A program made the position numbers and the translations under genes. DNA of 64,000 nt from Coemansia sp. RSA 487. Its lineage: Eukaryota; Kickxellomycota; Kickxellomycetes; Kickxellales; Kickxellaceae. The stretch spans positions 52,978 through 116,977 of the forward strand of contig JANBRJ010000052.1 of the NCBI GenBank assembly GCA_027577595.1, written 5' to 3'. Below the pieces are notes generated by a model. It saw only the letters and a list, made by a program, of their open reading frames with translations. It had not been told where the DNA came from and did not search any database. Shown here piece by piece: positions 38,608 through 49,736 of the stretch. Every line of letters begins with the position of its first letter. Position 1 is the stretch's first letter.

Positions 38608-38886
38608 TTTAAAAAAAAAAAAGAGAAAGGATGCTGGCTAAAAAGAAAATTTTAGTTTATGAAGTGAAAAAAGGAGTGACTTTCTCATCCTTTTGCATTT
38701 TGCTGCGGTTTTAAACTACGAATACATCTTTTTAGGCACCTTCAATATTTTATTTATCCATTTTCAAGCTTTCTTCTAAAACTCCCTTTCTACTCTGTAC
38801 ATTACAGCAATTTTCTTTTAATTTTCTTGTTTTTCATTCGCATTTTTAGATAACAACTGGAATTGAACTTTTGAATATCTCCAGAT

Positions 38887-41085
38887 ATGGAAGCAGCTCT
38901 CCAAAATGTCTTGAACGAACAAAATGACAGCAACTTTGTGAAAAAGCTCCTCGATGACGCTGACAAATTTAGTCTGATTATCGAATCTATCTTGCTGGAC
39001 AAGTCAAACTCCCAGAAAGGGAAAGGTCGCTCTGACGTCAGGCCGCAAGAGCTGGTGTTGGATATATACGAAAGGCTAGCTGATAGCCTTGGGGATCCAG
39101 CGTCACAGGAATACGCGCGTGAACTCCAAAACGAATATATTCTTGTTGGCGCAACACTGTTTGATTTGGCTGCAGTATATGGTCAGACACATCCCGATCG
39201 TGTACAGGCTCTTCTTTCACGCCTTTGTAGCTACGCGCCTTGGCTGCTGTCAGAGATTGAGGCGGCTTCTGATCTACTTGTAGACCAGACCTTGCAGTTT
39301 CGAAGCAAGCTCACAGAACGCCTACAAGAACAACATGTAGAGGATTCGAGTCGGTTTATCGAGTTGGTGTGTGCCGATTTGGAACTACAGACGTCTATTG
39401 CGATGAGCTGGCTGTTTCTAGCAGCGTTCTGTAAGCCTGCTGTTAGAGCGCTGCTGCAGGACAGCCGTTTTATTGTCGAACTGTCAAAGACCTGGGACGT
39501 TGTCTCAAAGCAAACGATATATTTCAGGACGACCGTGTGTCAAAATATATTAGAAGCCAGCGAAAGGTTTGATAATCTTGCAAAGGAGCTCAAGTGGCAA
39601 TGGTCTGGCTTTGTTTTTTGCTTGCTGCAAGAATATTTTTTGCGTAGCAATCCAAAGGGCCTCAATTTAACAAGAGCTCAAGAGCCAGGCATGGGCCATG
39701 CAGCTTTTCTGGACATTTTGAACAATATGGAGACACTGGATGCTCCATTTGTTCCATTTGTGAACTCTCCGTTCTTGCTTGACATGGAGTTTCGGTTTGG
39801 ACTACGTCAAATTCTTGCAGAGGCCGCAAACATGGATAAAGCTCAGCTGGATTACCTTGTTATGTCCATTGACCAGCTGGTTGACATGGCCGAGCCATTG
39901 TATCAGAACGGGCTTCATTCATTAAGTGGAAGGATCAACAACATAAAAAACGTCGATTTGGCAACTACCACTAGCGAGTCTGATCCACAAGCTCAGGACA
40001 GTATAGCTGGCCACAAGGGCGGTAATCAGGGTGACCAGGTGGCGCTAGCCCAAATAAGGAATCTTTTACCTGACTTAGGTGCCGGGTTTATTTGTGCTTG
40101 CTTGGACCACTACAACCAAAATGTCGAAGCGGTTATTGGCGCCATACTAGAGGATAGCCTGCCCTCTGCTTTAGCTGACATGGATCGGACAGCAGAAACG
40201 TGGATACCTTGGAATCGTGATATTCTAGATGATTCGAGGAGCGAAACATCAAGCTATTCTGGAGGCACTCCTGACGTGCAGCCTGCAACCAGTGTTCTCG
40301 AATCGCGACGCAATATATTTGACAATGACGAGTTTGACATCTTTAACCGCAAATCTCTCGACTGGTCACGGGTTAGCAAGGGCAAGACACGAAAGCCTGC
40401 GGATGTTAACACGCCTGACAACCAGCTTAAAAGCCGCATTATGGATATCGCACGGCGGATGGATGAGGAAGACGAGTATGACGATACGTACGATGAGACG
40501 GCACAAGATGGTGCTGTCGATACGTTGGACGTGGATGATCTAACAGCTTCCAATGTCCAGAAAAATGGCGAAGGTGGCAAGCATGGAGATGGTGCAAACG
40601 CACGCGAGACATCTGCAGATCCGACCCGGCCCTGGGAAGAGGTTCTTGTCCGGCAATACATGAGTGACCCAAAGGTACTGGAGAGAAATAAAGCTTCGCG
40701 TAAACTACCCGAACGCCAAGCGCTTAGAACACAAACCGGCTTATCGGATGAACAGCTAGAGGGCTGGTACATCATGTTCCAGCGCAACCCACGTCAGAAG
40801 AGCATACTAAGTACGTACGAATTCCTGGGAAACCAGAATCGCAATGACGCGGTTGCGTCAGCTTCAGAAGCTCCACCACTTCCATCTCGAGACACTAATG
40901 TCAAGGGTAAAAATGTCAATAACAGCAAGGAAAGCGGACAGCAAGCCATGAATTCCAAAGCAGCACCACCCAACTACAGCAAGAAGAGTCGGAATAAGGC
41001 AAAGATCGCTAATCATAACCGCAAGCAGCAGCACGATCGCAAGACACGCCATATTGCACCTGGCTCCAGTGGACAAGCTCTTTGA
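38887..41085 (+). CDS. CUE3: CUE-domain protein Cue3/ASCC2 (ribosome quality-control trigger complex)
   Basis: 732 residues, ATG start. The helical N-terminal half (about 1-350) resembles the ASCC2 N-domain. A CUE domain follows at about 385-430 (ALAQIRNLLPDLGAGFICACLDHYNQNVEAVIGAILE; 'LLPDLG' with 'VI..IL' ubiquitin-binding pattern). The C-terminal part is acidic then basic, with WEEVLVRQY and a Lys/Arg/His-rich end (KSRNKAKIANHNRKQQHDRK). Cue3/ASCC2 binds Lys63-linked ubiquitin on collided ribosomes as part of the RQT complex (Slh1/ASCC3 helicase, Cue3, Rqt4). It converges on the glutaredoxin gene. Confidence 0.85.
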   Translation: MEAALQNVLNEQNDSNFVKKLLDDADKFSLIIESILLDKSNSQKGKGRSDVRPQELVLDIYERLADSLGDPASQEYARELQNEYILVGATLFDLAAVYGQTHPDRVQALLSRLCSYAPWLLSEIEAASDLLVDQTLQFRSKLTERLQEQHVEDSSRFIELVCADLELQTSIAMSWLFLAAFCKPAVRALLQDSRFIVELSKTWDVVSKQTIYFRTTVCQNILEASERFDNLAKELKWQWSGFVFCLLQEYFLRSNPKGLNLTRAQEPGMGHAAFLDILNNMETLDAPFVPFVNSPFLLDMEFRFGLRQILAEAANMDKAQLDYLVMSIDQLVDMAEPLYQNGLHSLSGRINNIKNVDLATTTSESDPQAQDSIAGHKGGNQGDQVALAQIRNLLPDLGAGFICACLDHYNQNVEAVIGAILEDSLPSALADMDRTAETWIPWNRDILDDSRSETSSYSGGTPDVQPATSVLESRRNIFDNDEFDIFNRKSLDWSRVSKGKTRKPADVNTPDNQLKSRIMDIARRMDEEDEYDDTYDETAQDGAVDTLDVDDLTASNVQKNGEGGKHGDGANARETSADPTRPWEEVLVRQYMSDPKVLERNKASRKLPERQALRTQTGLSDEQLEGWYIMFQRNPRQKSILSTYEFLGNQNRNDAVASASEAPPLPSRDTNVKGKNVNNSKESGQQAMNSKAAPPNYSKKSRNKAKIANHNRKQQHDRKTRHIAPGSSGQAL

Positions 41086-41161
41086 ATATATACTTGTTTG
41101 TTAAGGGAGATTTGTTCAAAAAAACATAATCAACATGAGACTAGGACACTAAAGTTTGATT

Positions 41162-41875
41162 TTATTTGGCAATAGACTCCTCTGGAATCATATCAATAAG
41201 GTCTCCAGACTCGATCATCTCTGTGACAATATCCACGCCACCGATCAACTCGCTGTTGACATAGAGCTGAGGAAATGTTGGCCAGTCAGAGTATGCCTTC
41301 AGACCCTGCCGCACCTGCTCGTCAGTCAGAATGTCAAAGTAGCCGTATTTGATGTTATGCTCGTTGAGCATACTGACGATCTTCTTGGAGAAGCCGCACC
41401 TCGGCTGGGCAGCAGTGCCTTTGATAAACACCATCACCGGAGCGCGCTCAATAAGGCCCTTAAGGCGTGTGTTCAGGTCCTGCTTGAATTCCTCTGGGGA
41501 TGCATCGGTGGCAGCTGTAGCCGCTTGCTCGCTGAGCCCATTTGTGGCTCCGCAATTTGCAGCGACCTGCTTGACTATCTCAGCAACGTTAACTCCGTCC
41601 ACTCTGCCAATTATTTTTGCCTTCTTTGCGATGATTACCGTTGGCACGGCAGAGATCTCGTAGGCTTCGGATATGTCCTCATACTCCTCAGCCTCGATTT
41701 TGAAGAACTGTGTCTTTGAGTACTTTTTGGCGAGGTCGTCAATCACGCTCTCCACCTGCTTGCATTGCTCGGCCCACGGTGCCCAGAAGTAAAGAACGGC
41801 CTCCTGGTTCTTGTTCTCCAGGGCCCCACGGAGATCTTTTTCGTCCATCAGTTGAATTAAATTGGCTGCAGACAT
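41162..41875 (-). CDS. GRX4: Monothiol glutaredoxin Grx3/Grx4 (thioredoxin-glutaredoxin fusion)
   Basis: The ATG at 41875 (MSAANLIQLMDEKD) gives 237 residues; the open frame upstream has no support. The N-terminal thioredoxin-like domain has WAPWAEQCKQ (single Cys). After a short linker, the glutaredoxin domain contains the CGFS active site (AAQPRCGFSKKIV, about residue 163), with the WPTFPQLYVN and GG.DI glutathione-binding motifs. Such proteins hold a bridging [2Fe-2S] cluster with BolA/Fra2 and deliver cellular iron status to transcription factors. Its functional theme overlaps with Lto1 (Fe-S assembly) elsewhere in the window, without linkage. Confidence 0.93.
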   Translation of the reverse strand: MSAANLIQLMDEKDLRGALENKNQEAVLYFWAPWAEQCKQVESVIDDLAKKYSKTQFFKIEAEEYEDISEAYEISAVPTVIIAKKAKIIGRVDGVNVAEIVKQVAANCGATNGLSEQAATAATDASPEEFKQDLNTRLKGLIERAPVMVFIKGTAAQPRCGFSKKIVSMLNEHNIKYGYFDILTDEQVRQGLKAYSDWPTFPQLYVNSELIGGVDIVTEMIESGDLIDMIPEESIAK

Positions 41876-42331
41876 TCTTGTATTGGCTAGAAAGAGCAAA
41901 AAAAAAGTATCAATAGTGCGTGATTTGTACAAAAAGAAAAAGAAAAGAAAAAACTGATGACAAATGAACATGAACAGAAGAAAAAGGAGCTTTTGGGAAT
42001 TTCTCCGCTCAGCCAAACCAGTTAACGGAAAAGATGACACAATTGACAGTCTGTGCATAAGTATAGGAGGTTAATGTCCCTTTAAACCTCACCCGACACA
42101 GATGACGCGTCCTTTTGCATTTGGCACTTTTTCAGCCTTTGGTGTTCGTCACCCTTTGCCAAACACTTTCTTCCTGTCCCACGTTATATGTTTCTTTTCA
42201 ATGGCTCTACATTCTATTTAGCTTTAATCCACATTATTTCTCAATTCCAGATACACCTATTAACTCCGCCAACATACAATAAAAAAGCAACGCCGTTTCG
42301 GAATTGGCTCTTGTAGAATCACGCATTAAAG
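41876..42331. promoter_or_regulatory. Divergent intergenic region GRX4 / RPN12
   Basis: 456 bp. A purine-rich tract (plus strand, 41926-41957) lies just upstream of the glutaredoxin start, and T/C-rich sequence precedes RPN12. The second half contains TTTGGTGTTCG and CCTTTGCC. I cannot assign a specific factor site, for example a proteasome-associated control element. Confidence 0.4.
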
Positions 42332-43251
42332 ATGGCAGCAGCTCCAAGCATGAATGAGATTTCCAAGCTTTATGAAAAGGCGCGTGCTGCTTTGAATGTA
42401 GCCAAACCGAAGCTCGATACTATTAAAGCCCAGCTGTCCCAGCTCAAGGTACGGGATACTGTCACTATTTATTGATGGAGCTTGCAGAATTCAAACAGCA
42501 ATTGTCTTTTTCTAATACCAAGCTTTGTTTGTTCCAAATCCCTGTGCTTAATGTTCTGTAGGTTAGCTCAGTACAGCTTGCAATGCAGAGCAGCCAGCTA
42601 GAGACCGATCCGTCGTTCCAGCTGCTCAAACGCGGCATTCTCGAACTTGGTGCCGAGCTCTCGATTAAGACTGGTGATATTGCGGCATTCGAGCGCTACC
42701 TCGCACAGCTTGAGCCGTACTACTTTGGCAGCTTCAAGAACAAGCTCAGTGAGTCGAAAGTGATGTATCCGCTTATTGGTCTTAACCTCTTGCGGATGCT
42801 GTCGGATAACCTAATTGCGGATTTCCACTCGGCACTGGAGCGCATTGACCTGGATCAGCTTCAAAACAACCCGTTTATTGTGCATCCCGTCAAGCTTGAG
42901 CAAGCGCTGATGGAAGGAAGCTACAAGAAGGTCTGGCAGGCGCGCTCGGAGGTGCCAACACCCGAGTATCTATTCTTTATGGATCTGCTCATGTCGACAA
43001 TCCGCAACGAGGTCGCATCTTGTGTTGAAAAGAGCTATACTGGCCTTCCATTTGACGATGCAAAGTCGGTTCTGTTTTTCTCAAACTTGGATGAGCTGCT
43101 GAGCTTTTCGCAGGAGCACAAGTGGACTGTAAGCCCGTCGGAAAAACGTATAACCTTCCCCGTCGTGGCCGAGGACACGCGTATGTTCCATGGTGACGAC
43201 ATCATGAAGCAGACCTTGGCCTATGCGCGCGAGCTTGAGCGGATCGTGTAG
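42332..43251 (+). CDS. RPN12: 26S proteasome lid subunit Rpn12 (PSMD8), two exons
   Basis: Exon 1 is 42332-42448 (39 codons, MAAAPSMNEISKLYEKARAA) and exon 2 is 42562-43251; the intron of 113 nt starts GTACGG and ends TGTAG, phase 0. The protein is 268 residues, as in yeast Rpn12 (274). The C-terminal CSN8/PSMD8/eIF3K-type PCI domain includes YPLIGLNLLRMLSDNLIADFHSALE and the SYKKVWQAR..VP helix, and FDDAKSVLFFSN is typical. Rpn12 is the last lid subunit to join and helps couple lid and base. It is divergent from GRX4. Confidence 0.93.
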
Positions 43252-43449
43252 CTGTGTTTCGGATTTTCCTCGTTTTACATTATCCATTAAAGCATTGTTG
43301 ATTTTTTCTGTGAGATCCTCTGTTTTGATTGCGCAATGCGTGTCAACAAAGAGTAAAAGCAGCTTGGGGGAGGGTTTTGTCCATGAAGGTTTCCTCTTCT
43401 CCTCTATAAGGTGTCTTTTTTCAATTTAACAGGATTATACAAGTCAAAA

Positions 43450-43974
43450 ATGCTTTTTTCTGCTGCCCGTACCCTTGCTCTGCGCTCTGGCTGCCATGCT
43501 TCTCGCGTCTTCGCTGCGTCGTTTACCGTCTCAAGTCGTCGCTTTATCTCGATCAAGCCTCTTTACACGGCCGAGGCCACCTCCACTGGTGGCCGTAACG
43601 GGCGCGCTGTTTCAAGCGACAATGTAGTGAATGTCAGCCTGTCGCTTCCCAAGGAGCTTGGAGGGCCCGGCGAGCCTGGAAAGACAAACCCAGAACAGCT
43701 GTTTGCCGCTGGCTACTCTGCCTGCTTCCAAGGCGCCATGGGCGTTGCGGCACAGAAGCTGAATGTCAAGCTGCCCGAAGCAAACACCGTTCATGGCCGT
43801 GTGCATATTGGGACGGACAACGCAGGCGGGCTCGGCCTTGCCGTTGAGTTGCAGGTGCAAGCCCCTGGTCTTGAGAAGGAGACGATCCAAAAGGTCGTTG
43901 ATCTGGCTCACACAATCTGCCCGTATAGCCGCGCAACCAGTGGAAACATTGATGTCAAGCTGACTGTGATCTAA
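43450..43974 (+). CDS. Mitochondrial organic hydroperoxide resistance protein (Ohr/OsmC family)
   Basis: First ATG at 43450 (MLFSAARTLALRSG), 174 residues. The N-terminal ~40 residues (Arg/Ser/Ala-rich, VSSRRFISIKPLY) form a mitochondrial presequence. The Ohr domain follows with TSTGGRNGRA, then the peroxidatic Cys in YSACFQGAM and the resolving Cys in ICPYSRAT; both are intact and separated by about 60 residues as in bacterial Ohr. Ohr reduces lipid and organic hydroperoxides through a lipoyl-linked system. This family is bacterial in origin and occurs in many fungal mitochondria. A TTTAACAG just before the start may be an acceptor for a 5'UTR intron, unproven. Confidence 0.9.
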   Translation: MLFSAARTLALRSGCHASRVFAASFTVSSRRFISIKPLYTAEATSTGGRNGRAVSSDNVVNVSLSLPKELGGPGEPGKTNPEQLFAAGYSACFQGAMGVAAQKLNVKLPEANTVHGRVHIGTDNAGGLGLAVELQVQAPGLEKETIQKVVDLAHTICPYSRATSGNIDVKLTVI

Positions 43975-44067
43975 ACTATCTGTCTACCTCTTCTTTTTTT
44001 GTTTTGAAAGCAAACAACAAACCAAAGATATACGAGTACCTTTTTGCGGAATTTTTGTACAATTGAT

Positions 44068-44757
44068 CTAACGTCTTGTTGCTTTTACATTACCAGGCTC
44101 CTTACTCATTTGCTCTGGTGCAACTGGCAGAGCCTTCTGGGGCCTTGATATCCTGGATTCGCCTTTTCGGTGCTCGGTGAATATGTGCACTTGTGCATCG
44201 CTGAGCATGGACACAAAATTCGAGAGCTGAGTTCGAATATTGTTCTGCTCTTCATCTATTCCATCTATTCTGGCTTTTCCTTCGTGTAGAATATGCTCCA
44301 GTTGCATATTTTGGTTGACAAGTGCATTATCTGTCATGTCGCGCAGACGCTTTATCGTCTGATCCATCTTGCCCGACCATTCCTTAAACCGCTTCCGAAG
44401 ACATTCTCGCTCTGCTGCCATATCCATTGTGCACCTATCCATATCAGCGCATTCGTAATCGTGCTTAGTTGTGCTGGATCTCCTGGCGTCGCTGGCGTCA
44501 TCAGGATGAGCCATGCCACTCGATGTGCTTTTGCCTGTGCTCTGCAGTATATCCTCATTTCTGTATCCTCTCTTGTCAGCATTCTTGTCTTCGCATGTTG
44601 TTGAGGTGCTGCAAGACATGTTTATATCTTGCGGATACCAGCTCTGGGTGGTATCTTGAATGCTGCTAAGATCCAGGCTTCCGACGCTGTCGCTGCTGCT
44701 TCGGCTGCTTCCAGGGCTATCCCTACTGATATTGCTGCTATTTCTTATTCTGGTCAT
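44068..44757 (-). CDS. Unrecognised Ser-rich protein with C-terminal coiled coil
   Basis: 229 residues, ATG start (MTRIRNSSNIS). The N-terminal ~110 residues are Ser/Asp-rich and probably disordered. Residues ~115-205 form predicted helices with heptad-like spacing (RECLRKRFKEWSGKMDQTIKRLRDMT and ARIDGIDEEQNNIRTQLSNFVSMLSDAQVHI). The tail is basic (RRPQK..KATRR). No domain is recognised; a short coiled-coil protein of the cytoskeleton, kinetochore or meiosis is one guess only. Frame length and consistent composition argue that it is a real gene. Confidence 0.55.
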   Translation of the reverse strand: MTRIRNSSNISRDSPGSSRSSSDSVGSLDLSSIQDTTQSWYPQDINMSCSTSTTCEDKNADKRGYRNEDILQSTGKSTSSGMAHPDDASDARRSSTTKHDYECADMDRCTMDMAAERECLRKRFKEWSGKMDQTIKRLRDMTDNALVNQNMQLEHILHEGKARIDGIDEEQNNIRTQLSNFVSMLSDAQVHIFTEHRKGESRISRPQKALPVAPEQMSKEPGNVKATRR

Positions 44758-45727
44758 TATATGAGTAGTTTGTGGCCTATGTGCTTTAAATTGCTTAAAT
44801 AAAAAAACAAAGAGTTACAACTAAAAGATCAATGTTCAACTACCAATACTAATGCTCAATGGGATGCGACATATCAAAATTCCCTTTGTCCAGCAGATGC
44901 TAAACTTTTCCAACAACTCCATTATTTATCCTTGTAGCGCATATTACACTACTTAGCATACAAGATGTGCTCTGTTTTTATTTTCTACGCATATATTCTA
45001 CAGCTTTGATATAGCCCAAGTTGTCCTCGGTCTGTCTAGAGTTTACTTTTGGTTCAAAAAATGCAGTTTGCCTCATGCACTACAAAAAGTATTGTGTGAA
45101 ACTACATGAAACCACGTAAATTTGGCTGTCGTTTTTGGGATTTGTGTGGTTCTATTCAGCGTTTACAAAGTACTAGTTCTGCGAATTGTCTCTTGTTTCT
45201 ATTACTTTTCACTTGCGCTTTGATGCCGATTCTTCGACCACACACAACGCCAACGCTTCTATCTCGCACTCGTCGCTGTTGTTCTATGCACACAACCGCT
45301 ATTGCTTTGATCACAACGATTCCTCACACACGCAATATTGCCGCTTCTTCCCACTTGACCCAAAATATGTACGCTTTTTTATCAATGTGCGCTCACGATT
45401 GCTTCCCCTCTGCTTAAATTTCTTGTAGTGGATGAAAGTAACATCCAGATTTTTTAACCACTTCTCTGTCCAATCAAAACATTCCAACGCTTCTTTAAGA
45501 AGAAAAAGATATTGCCTTGTTTATTTACAAAAGTGGATTTGTCGTATCATTTCGTCACCCAAAAGCCGTCGAATTCCTAAAGTAAATCCTTCTTTTGCTT
45601 TCACTCTTGATTTCTCGTATACTCTTTTCTAATTTCCTTCTTGCGTTACTCTTGCGCGTAAATCGTGAAACGCATCTATCAAAACCATCCAAACGTCACT
45701 TTGAAAGGAAGGAGGAAATCGCCAGCG
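44758..45727. promoter_or_regulatory. Divergent intergenic region upstream of alpha-COP
   Basis: 970 bp, AT-rich. Short frames at 45106-45417 and 45186-45428 overlap each other in two frames and show no conserved motifs. The interval presumably holds the promoters of the coiled-coil gene and of alpha-COP plus the alpha-COP 5' leader. I see no tRNA or snRNA-like sequence. Confidence 0.4.
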
Positions 45728-48700
45728 ATGCAGATGCTAACAAAGGTGAGTGGATGAAAAACATATTCAAAATCGACCTCTAGGATTGCCTTTAATTGCA
45801 CAACCTTCCAGCTAATCTCGCAAAGTTGGATTCACCATTGACTACGCTGTAGTTTGAAACGAAAAGCAGCCGCGTCAAAGGCGTTGCTTTCCATCCAAGG
45901 CGGCCATGGATACTTGCTTCGTTGCACAACGGTAGCATCCAGCTTTGGGACTATCGGATGGGCACACTTCTCGAACGCTTTGAGGAACACGAAGGCCCTG
46001 TCCGCGGAATATCGTTCCACCCTACACAGGAGCTCTTTGTGTCAGGAGGCGATGACTACAAGGTGAAGGTTTGGAACTATCGCACTCGCCGTTGTATTTT
46101 CACGCTTCAGGGCCATCTTGATTACGTGCGCACTGTCTTCTTCCACCCCGAGCAGCCATGGATCATTAGCGCATCAGACGACCAAACCATTCGTATCTGG
46201 AACTGGCAATCACGCCAGTGCATCGCCGTTCTCACTGGCCACAACCACTATGTCATGTGCGCCCAGTTCCACCCGACCGACGATCTTGTTGTTTCGGCTT
46301 GCCTTGACCAGACCGTACGTGTTTGGGATATATCGGGGCTGCGCCGCAAGAGCGCGGCTGGTGCACAGCCAATGATGGCCGACCCGCTGTCGTCCCAGCG
46401 CATGAACGCTCAGGGCGATCTATTCAACGTAACAGACGTTGTTGTCAAGTTTGTGCTCGAAGGTCATACGCGCGGCGTCAACTGGGCAACTTTCCACCCA
46501 ACGATGCCTTTGGTTTTGTCCTGTGGCGATGACCGCCAGGTTAAGATCTGGCGCATGAATGAATCGCGTGCGTGGGAAGTTGATACTTGCCGTGGCCACT
46601 ACAACAACGTGAACTCTTCGCTGTTCCACCCAAAGCGCGACTTTATCCTTTCCGACTCCGAGGACAAGACCATTCGTGTGTGGGACACCTCGCGTCGCAC
46701 ACTGTTGCAGACATTCAGACGTGAGCAAGATCGCTTCTGGTGCCTCACTGCCCACCCAGATCTCAACTTGTTTGCTGCTGGTCATGATAATGGACTGCTT
46801 GTCTTCAAGCTTGAGCGCGAACGCCCAGCAGCTACAATCCACCACAACTCGCTCTTCTATGTTAAGGACTCGCAAGTCCGCCTGCATGACTTTTCTACAG
46901 GGAACGATGCGCCGATGGTTTCGATCCGCTCGGCACCTGCGGGACAGTACCTGCCTCCGCCCCGTTCGATGAGTTTTAACCCTGCGGAGAAGTCGATTCT
47001 GCTGACCAGTGACGCTGAGGGAGGCACCTACGAGCTTTACCCGCTGCCACGCCAATTTACTGGTCAGGTTGCAGACGCAGGGCAAACACACCGTGCTGCG
47101 GGATCGTGCGCTATTTGGATTGGACGCAATCGCTATGTTGTGCTGGATAAGGCAGAACAACAACTTGTAGTGAAGACCACACCCAACCAGAATCCAAGAA
47201 CGATAAAGCCGCCTGCGGCTGTTGAGGCTATCTTCCCTGCGCCTGGAACCCAGATTCTGCTGGCCACATCGACGTCTGTTATACTTTTCGACGTCCAAAC
47301 ACGCCAGGCCATTGCAGAGATCAATGCTGCGTCTGTCAAGTACGTTGCTTGGAGCGCTGATATGTCCAAGGTTGCACTGCTGTCCAAGCACACAATAGTG
47401 GTTGCCACCAAGCAACTCGAGCAGCTCTGTCAGATACATGAGACAATCCGTATCAAGAGCGCAGTTTGGGACGAGTCGAGCGTTCTGCTGTACTCGACGC
47501 TGAACCATATTAAATTTGCGTTGACCCAAGGCGACTCTGGGATTATCAGAACCATTGACAATCCCATCTACCTGGTGCGTGTTCAGAGTGGCGACCTGCA
47601 CTGCCTCGACCGGGAGGGCAATGTTCAGGTGCTAAAGATCGACCCGACCGAATACAAGTTCAAGCTTGCACTAATTCACAAGAACTACGAGGAGGTCGTG
47701 TCGATTATCCGCAACTCTAACCTCGTCGGGCAGTCCATCATTGCGTATCTGCAGAAGAACGGATATCCTGAGATTGCTCTTCGCTTTGTGCGCGACGATA
47801 CTGCTCGCTTTGAGCTTGCGCTGGAATGTGGTAACATGGACATTGCTCTTGAAACCGCAAAGGCCATCGACAAGCCTGCCTACTGGGAAAAGTTCAGTCA
47901 AGAAGCCCTGAATCGTGGTCATGTTCACATGGCTGAGCTTGCGTATCAACGTGTTAAGGCATACGAGAAGCTATCGTTCCTCTACAGTATCACCGGAAAC
48001 ACTGAAAAGCTTGGGAAAATGCTCACGCTCTCGACTATTCGCGGGGACCTGCAGTCGCGCTTCCAAAACGCCTTCTACCTCGGCGACATTAAGGATCGTG
48101 TTTGCACTCTTCGCGATGCTGGCCAGCATGCACTTGCGTATCTGACAGCAAAGACGCATGGCCTTGAAGAGGAAGCTGAATCTATCCGTGTCGCTGCTGG
48201 CATTGAGGAGGCTGATATTGAAGGGCTTCCTAACGCCAGCGAGGCAGCGCTGCTACAGCCGGCAACGCCTATTATTCCGTCACCAGAGCTGGACTGGCCA
48301 CATCTGCACGTTTCAAAGGGCTTGTTTGAAGGTGACTTTGACTTTGGCGACAAGAGCGTTGGTCCTCACCCCGGAAAATCGCGCGTAGCTGATCTTGCCT
48401 CTGCGACGGCTGGCGCCGATGAAAGTAATGGTACTTGGGATATTGATGACGGCATGGGTGGTGAAGCAGAGGGCAGCGGATTTGGTGCCAAGACTGCCCC
48501 TGGATTCGAGGACGAAGTTGATCTCTTGGGCGCTGATGGCGACGATGCTGAAGGCGGATGGGGAATTGATGACGATGGTGAGCTTGATGCGGAGCTTACG
48601 GCAGAGGCTACCGCGGCGGCGGCAGCAGAGTTTGTGGCACCTCAGCCAGGAGTGGATGAGCTTGATGTCTGGTCGCGCAACTCATCGGTTGCAGTTGACC

Positions 48701-49593
48701 AAATTGCGGCTGGCAACTTTGAACATGCAATGAAGCTGCTTCGCGACCAAGCAGGCATAGCGTCATTTGAGGCGCTCAAGCCTGCATTTTTGGAGATTTA
48801 CACCGCATCGCGTTCAGCACTAACCATGATGCCCTTTAGCTCTGCATCGCGCATTCCCTTGCGCCGTAACCCAGTCGAATCTGTCGACGTATCGCAGTAT
48901 CTGCCAGCGCAGATATACAACCTGACATCGTCGCTTGAGCAGCTCCAGCAGGGCTACCGTGCGACTACGGCTGCCAAGTTTAGCGATGCGCTTGATATCT
49001 TCCGGCGGCTGCTTCTTTCGCTGATATTTGTGGTCGCTGACACTGCTGACGACGCAAAGGAGATCAGGCAGCTGCTCCAGATCTGCCGGGAGTATGTTAT
49101 TGGAATCAGTGTTGAACTCGAGCGTGCTTCGGTTTCAAAGGAGGATCAAGACGAGGAGAACTCCACACGTCTTGTCGAGCTTGCTGCGTACTTTACGCAC
49201 TGCCAACTTCGCGCCGACCACGAGAAGCTTTCTTTGCGCCTGGCAATGAACACCGCGTACAAGCACAAGTGCTTTAAGGCGGCGGGTGAATTTGCCCAGC
49301 GCCTCCTTGAGCTAGCGCCAGCCCCGCAGATTGCGGAGAAGGCGCGCAAGATGATTACTATCTGCGACCGCCAAAGCCGCGACGCGCTGCCAATCAAATA
49401 CGACGCACGCAATCCGTTCGTGCTTTGTGCAGCATCGCACACGCCCATCCACAAGGGCAAGGCGGCCACAGCCTGCCCGTACTGCCAGGCCTCGTACAAG
49501 CCCGAGTTTGAGAGCGAGCTGTGCCGCGTATGCACGATCTCCCAGATTGGTGCCAAAGCAACGGGGCTGCATCTGCTTGCATCGTCTGAATGA
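45728..49593 (+). CDS. COP1: Coatomer subunit alpha (alpha-COP, Ret1), two exons with an 18-nt coding exon 1
   Basis: Exon 1 is 45728-45745 (MQMLTK) and exon 2 is 45853-49593 (FETKSSRVKGVAFHPRRPW...); the 107-nt intron starts GTGAGT and ends TGTAG. The protein is 1252 residues. Six or seven WD40 repeats form the N-terminal propeller (residues ~10-320, e.g. GGDDYKVKVWNYRTRRC, ASDDQTIRIWNWQSRQC, SCGDDRQVKIWRM). A second propeller and an alpha-solenoid follow, then an acidic linker and the alpha-COP C-terminal domain (from about 900, SVAVDQIAAGNFEHAMKLL), ending in a Cys-rich module (ACPYCQASY...LCRVC). It is the largest COPI coat subunit, binding dilysine cargo for Golgi-to-ER transport. Translation could begin at the second Met of exon 1. 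Confidence 0.95.
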
Positions 49594-49703
49594 ATAAAGG
49601 AGATCGCGATGTGACCTTTCTGCCTTTGCTGTTTCTCTAGCTGAATATTTTTCATTATCGTTTCAACAACATACTCTTTTTACTACAAACGATGTCTTTA
49701 TCT

Positions 49704-49714
49704 GGGGGGGGGGG
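49704..49714 (+). repeat. G11 homopolymer next to A9 tract
   Basis: Eleven G followed by T and nine A in the convergent spacer between alpha-COP and ERG10, 23 bp from the ERG10 stop. It is the longest G run in the window and a likely spot for sequencing or replication slippage. Confidence 0.8.
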
Positions 49715-49736
49715 TAAAAAAAAAGACCAGTGTAAA

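Noticed and set aside
41876-42058. N-terminal extension of the glutaredoxin frame
   Set aside because: The added residues are hydrophobic/Phe-rich from a purine-tract complement, and the thioredoxin-like domain begins at the ATG chosen.
45106-45428. Two overlapping open frames upstream of alpha-COP
   Set aside because: They overlap in different registers, start in AT-rich leader sequence and show no conserved motif; treated as 5' flank.
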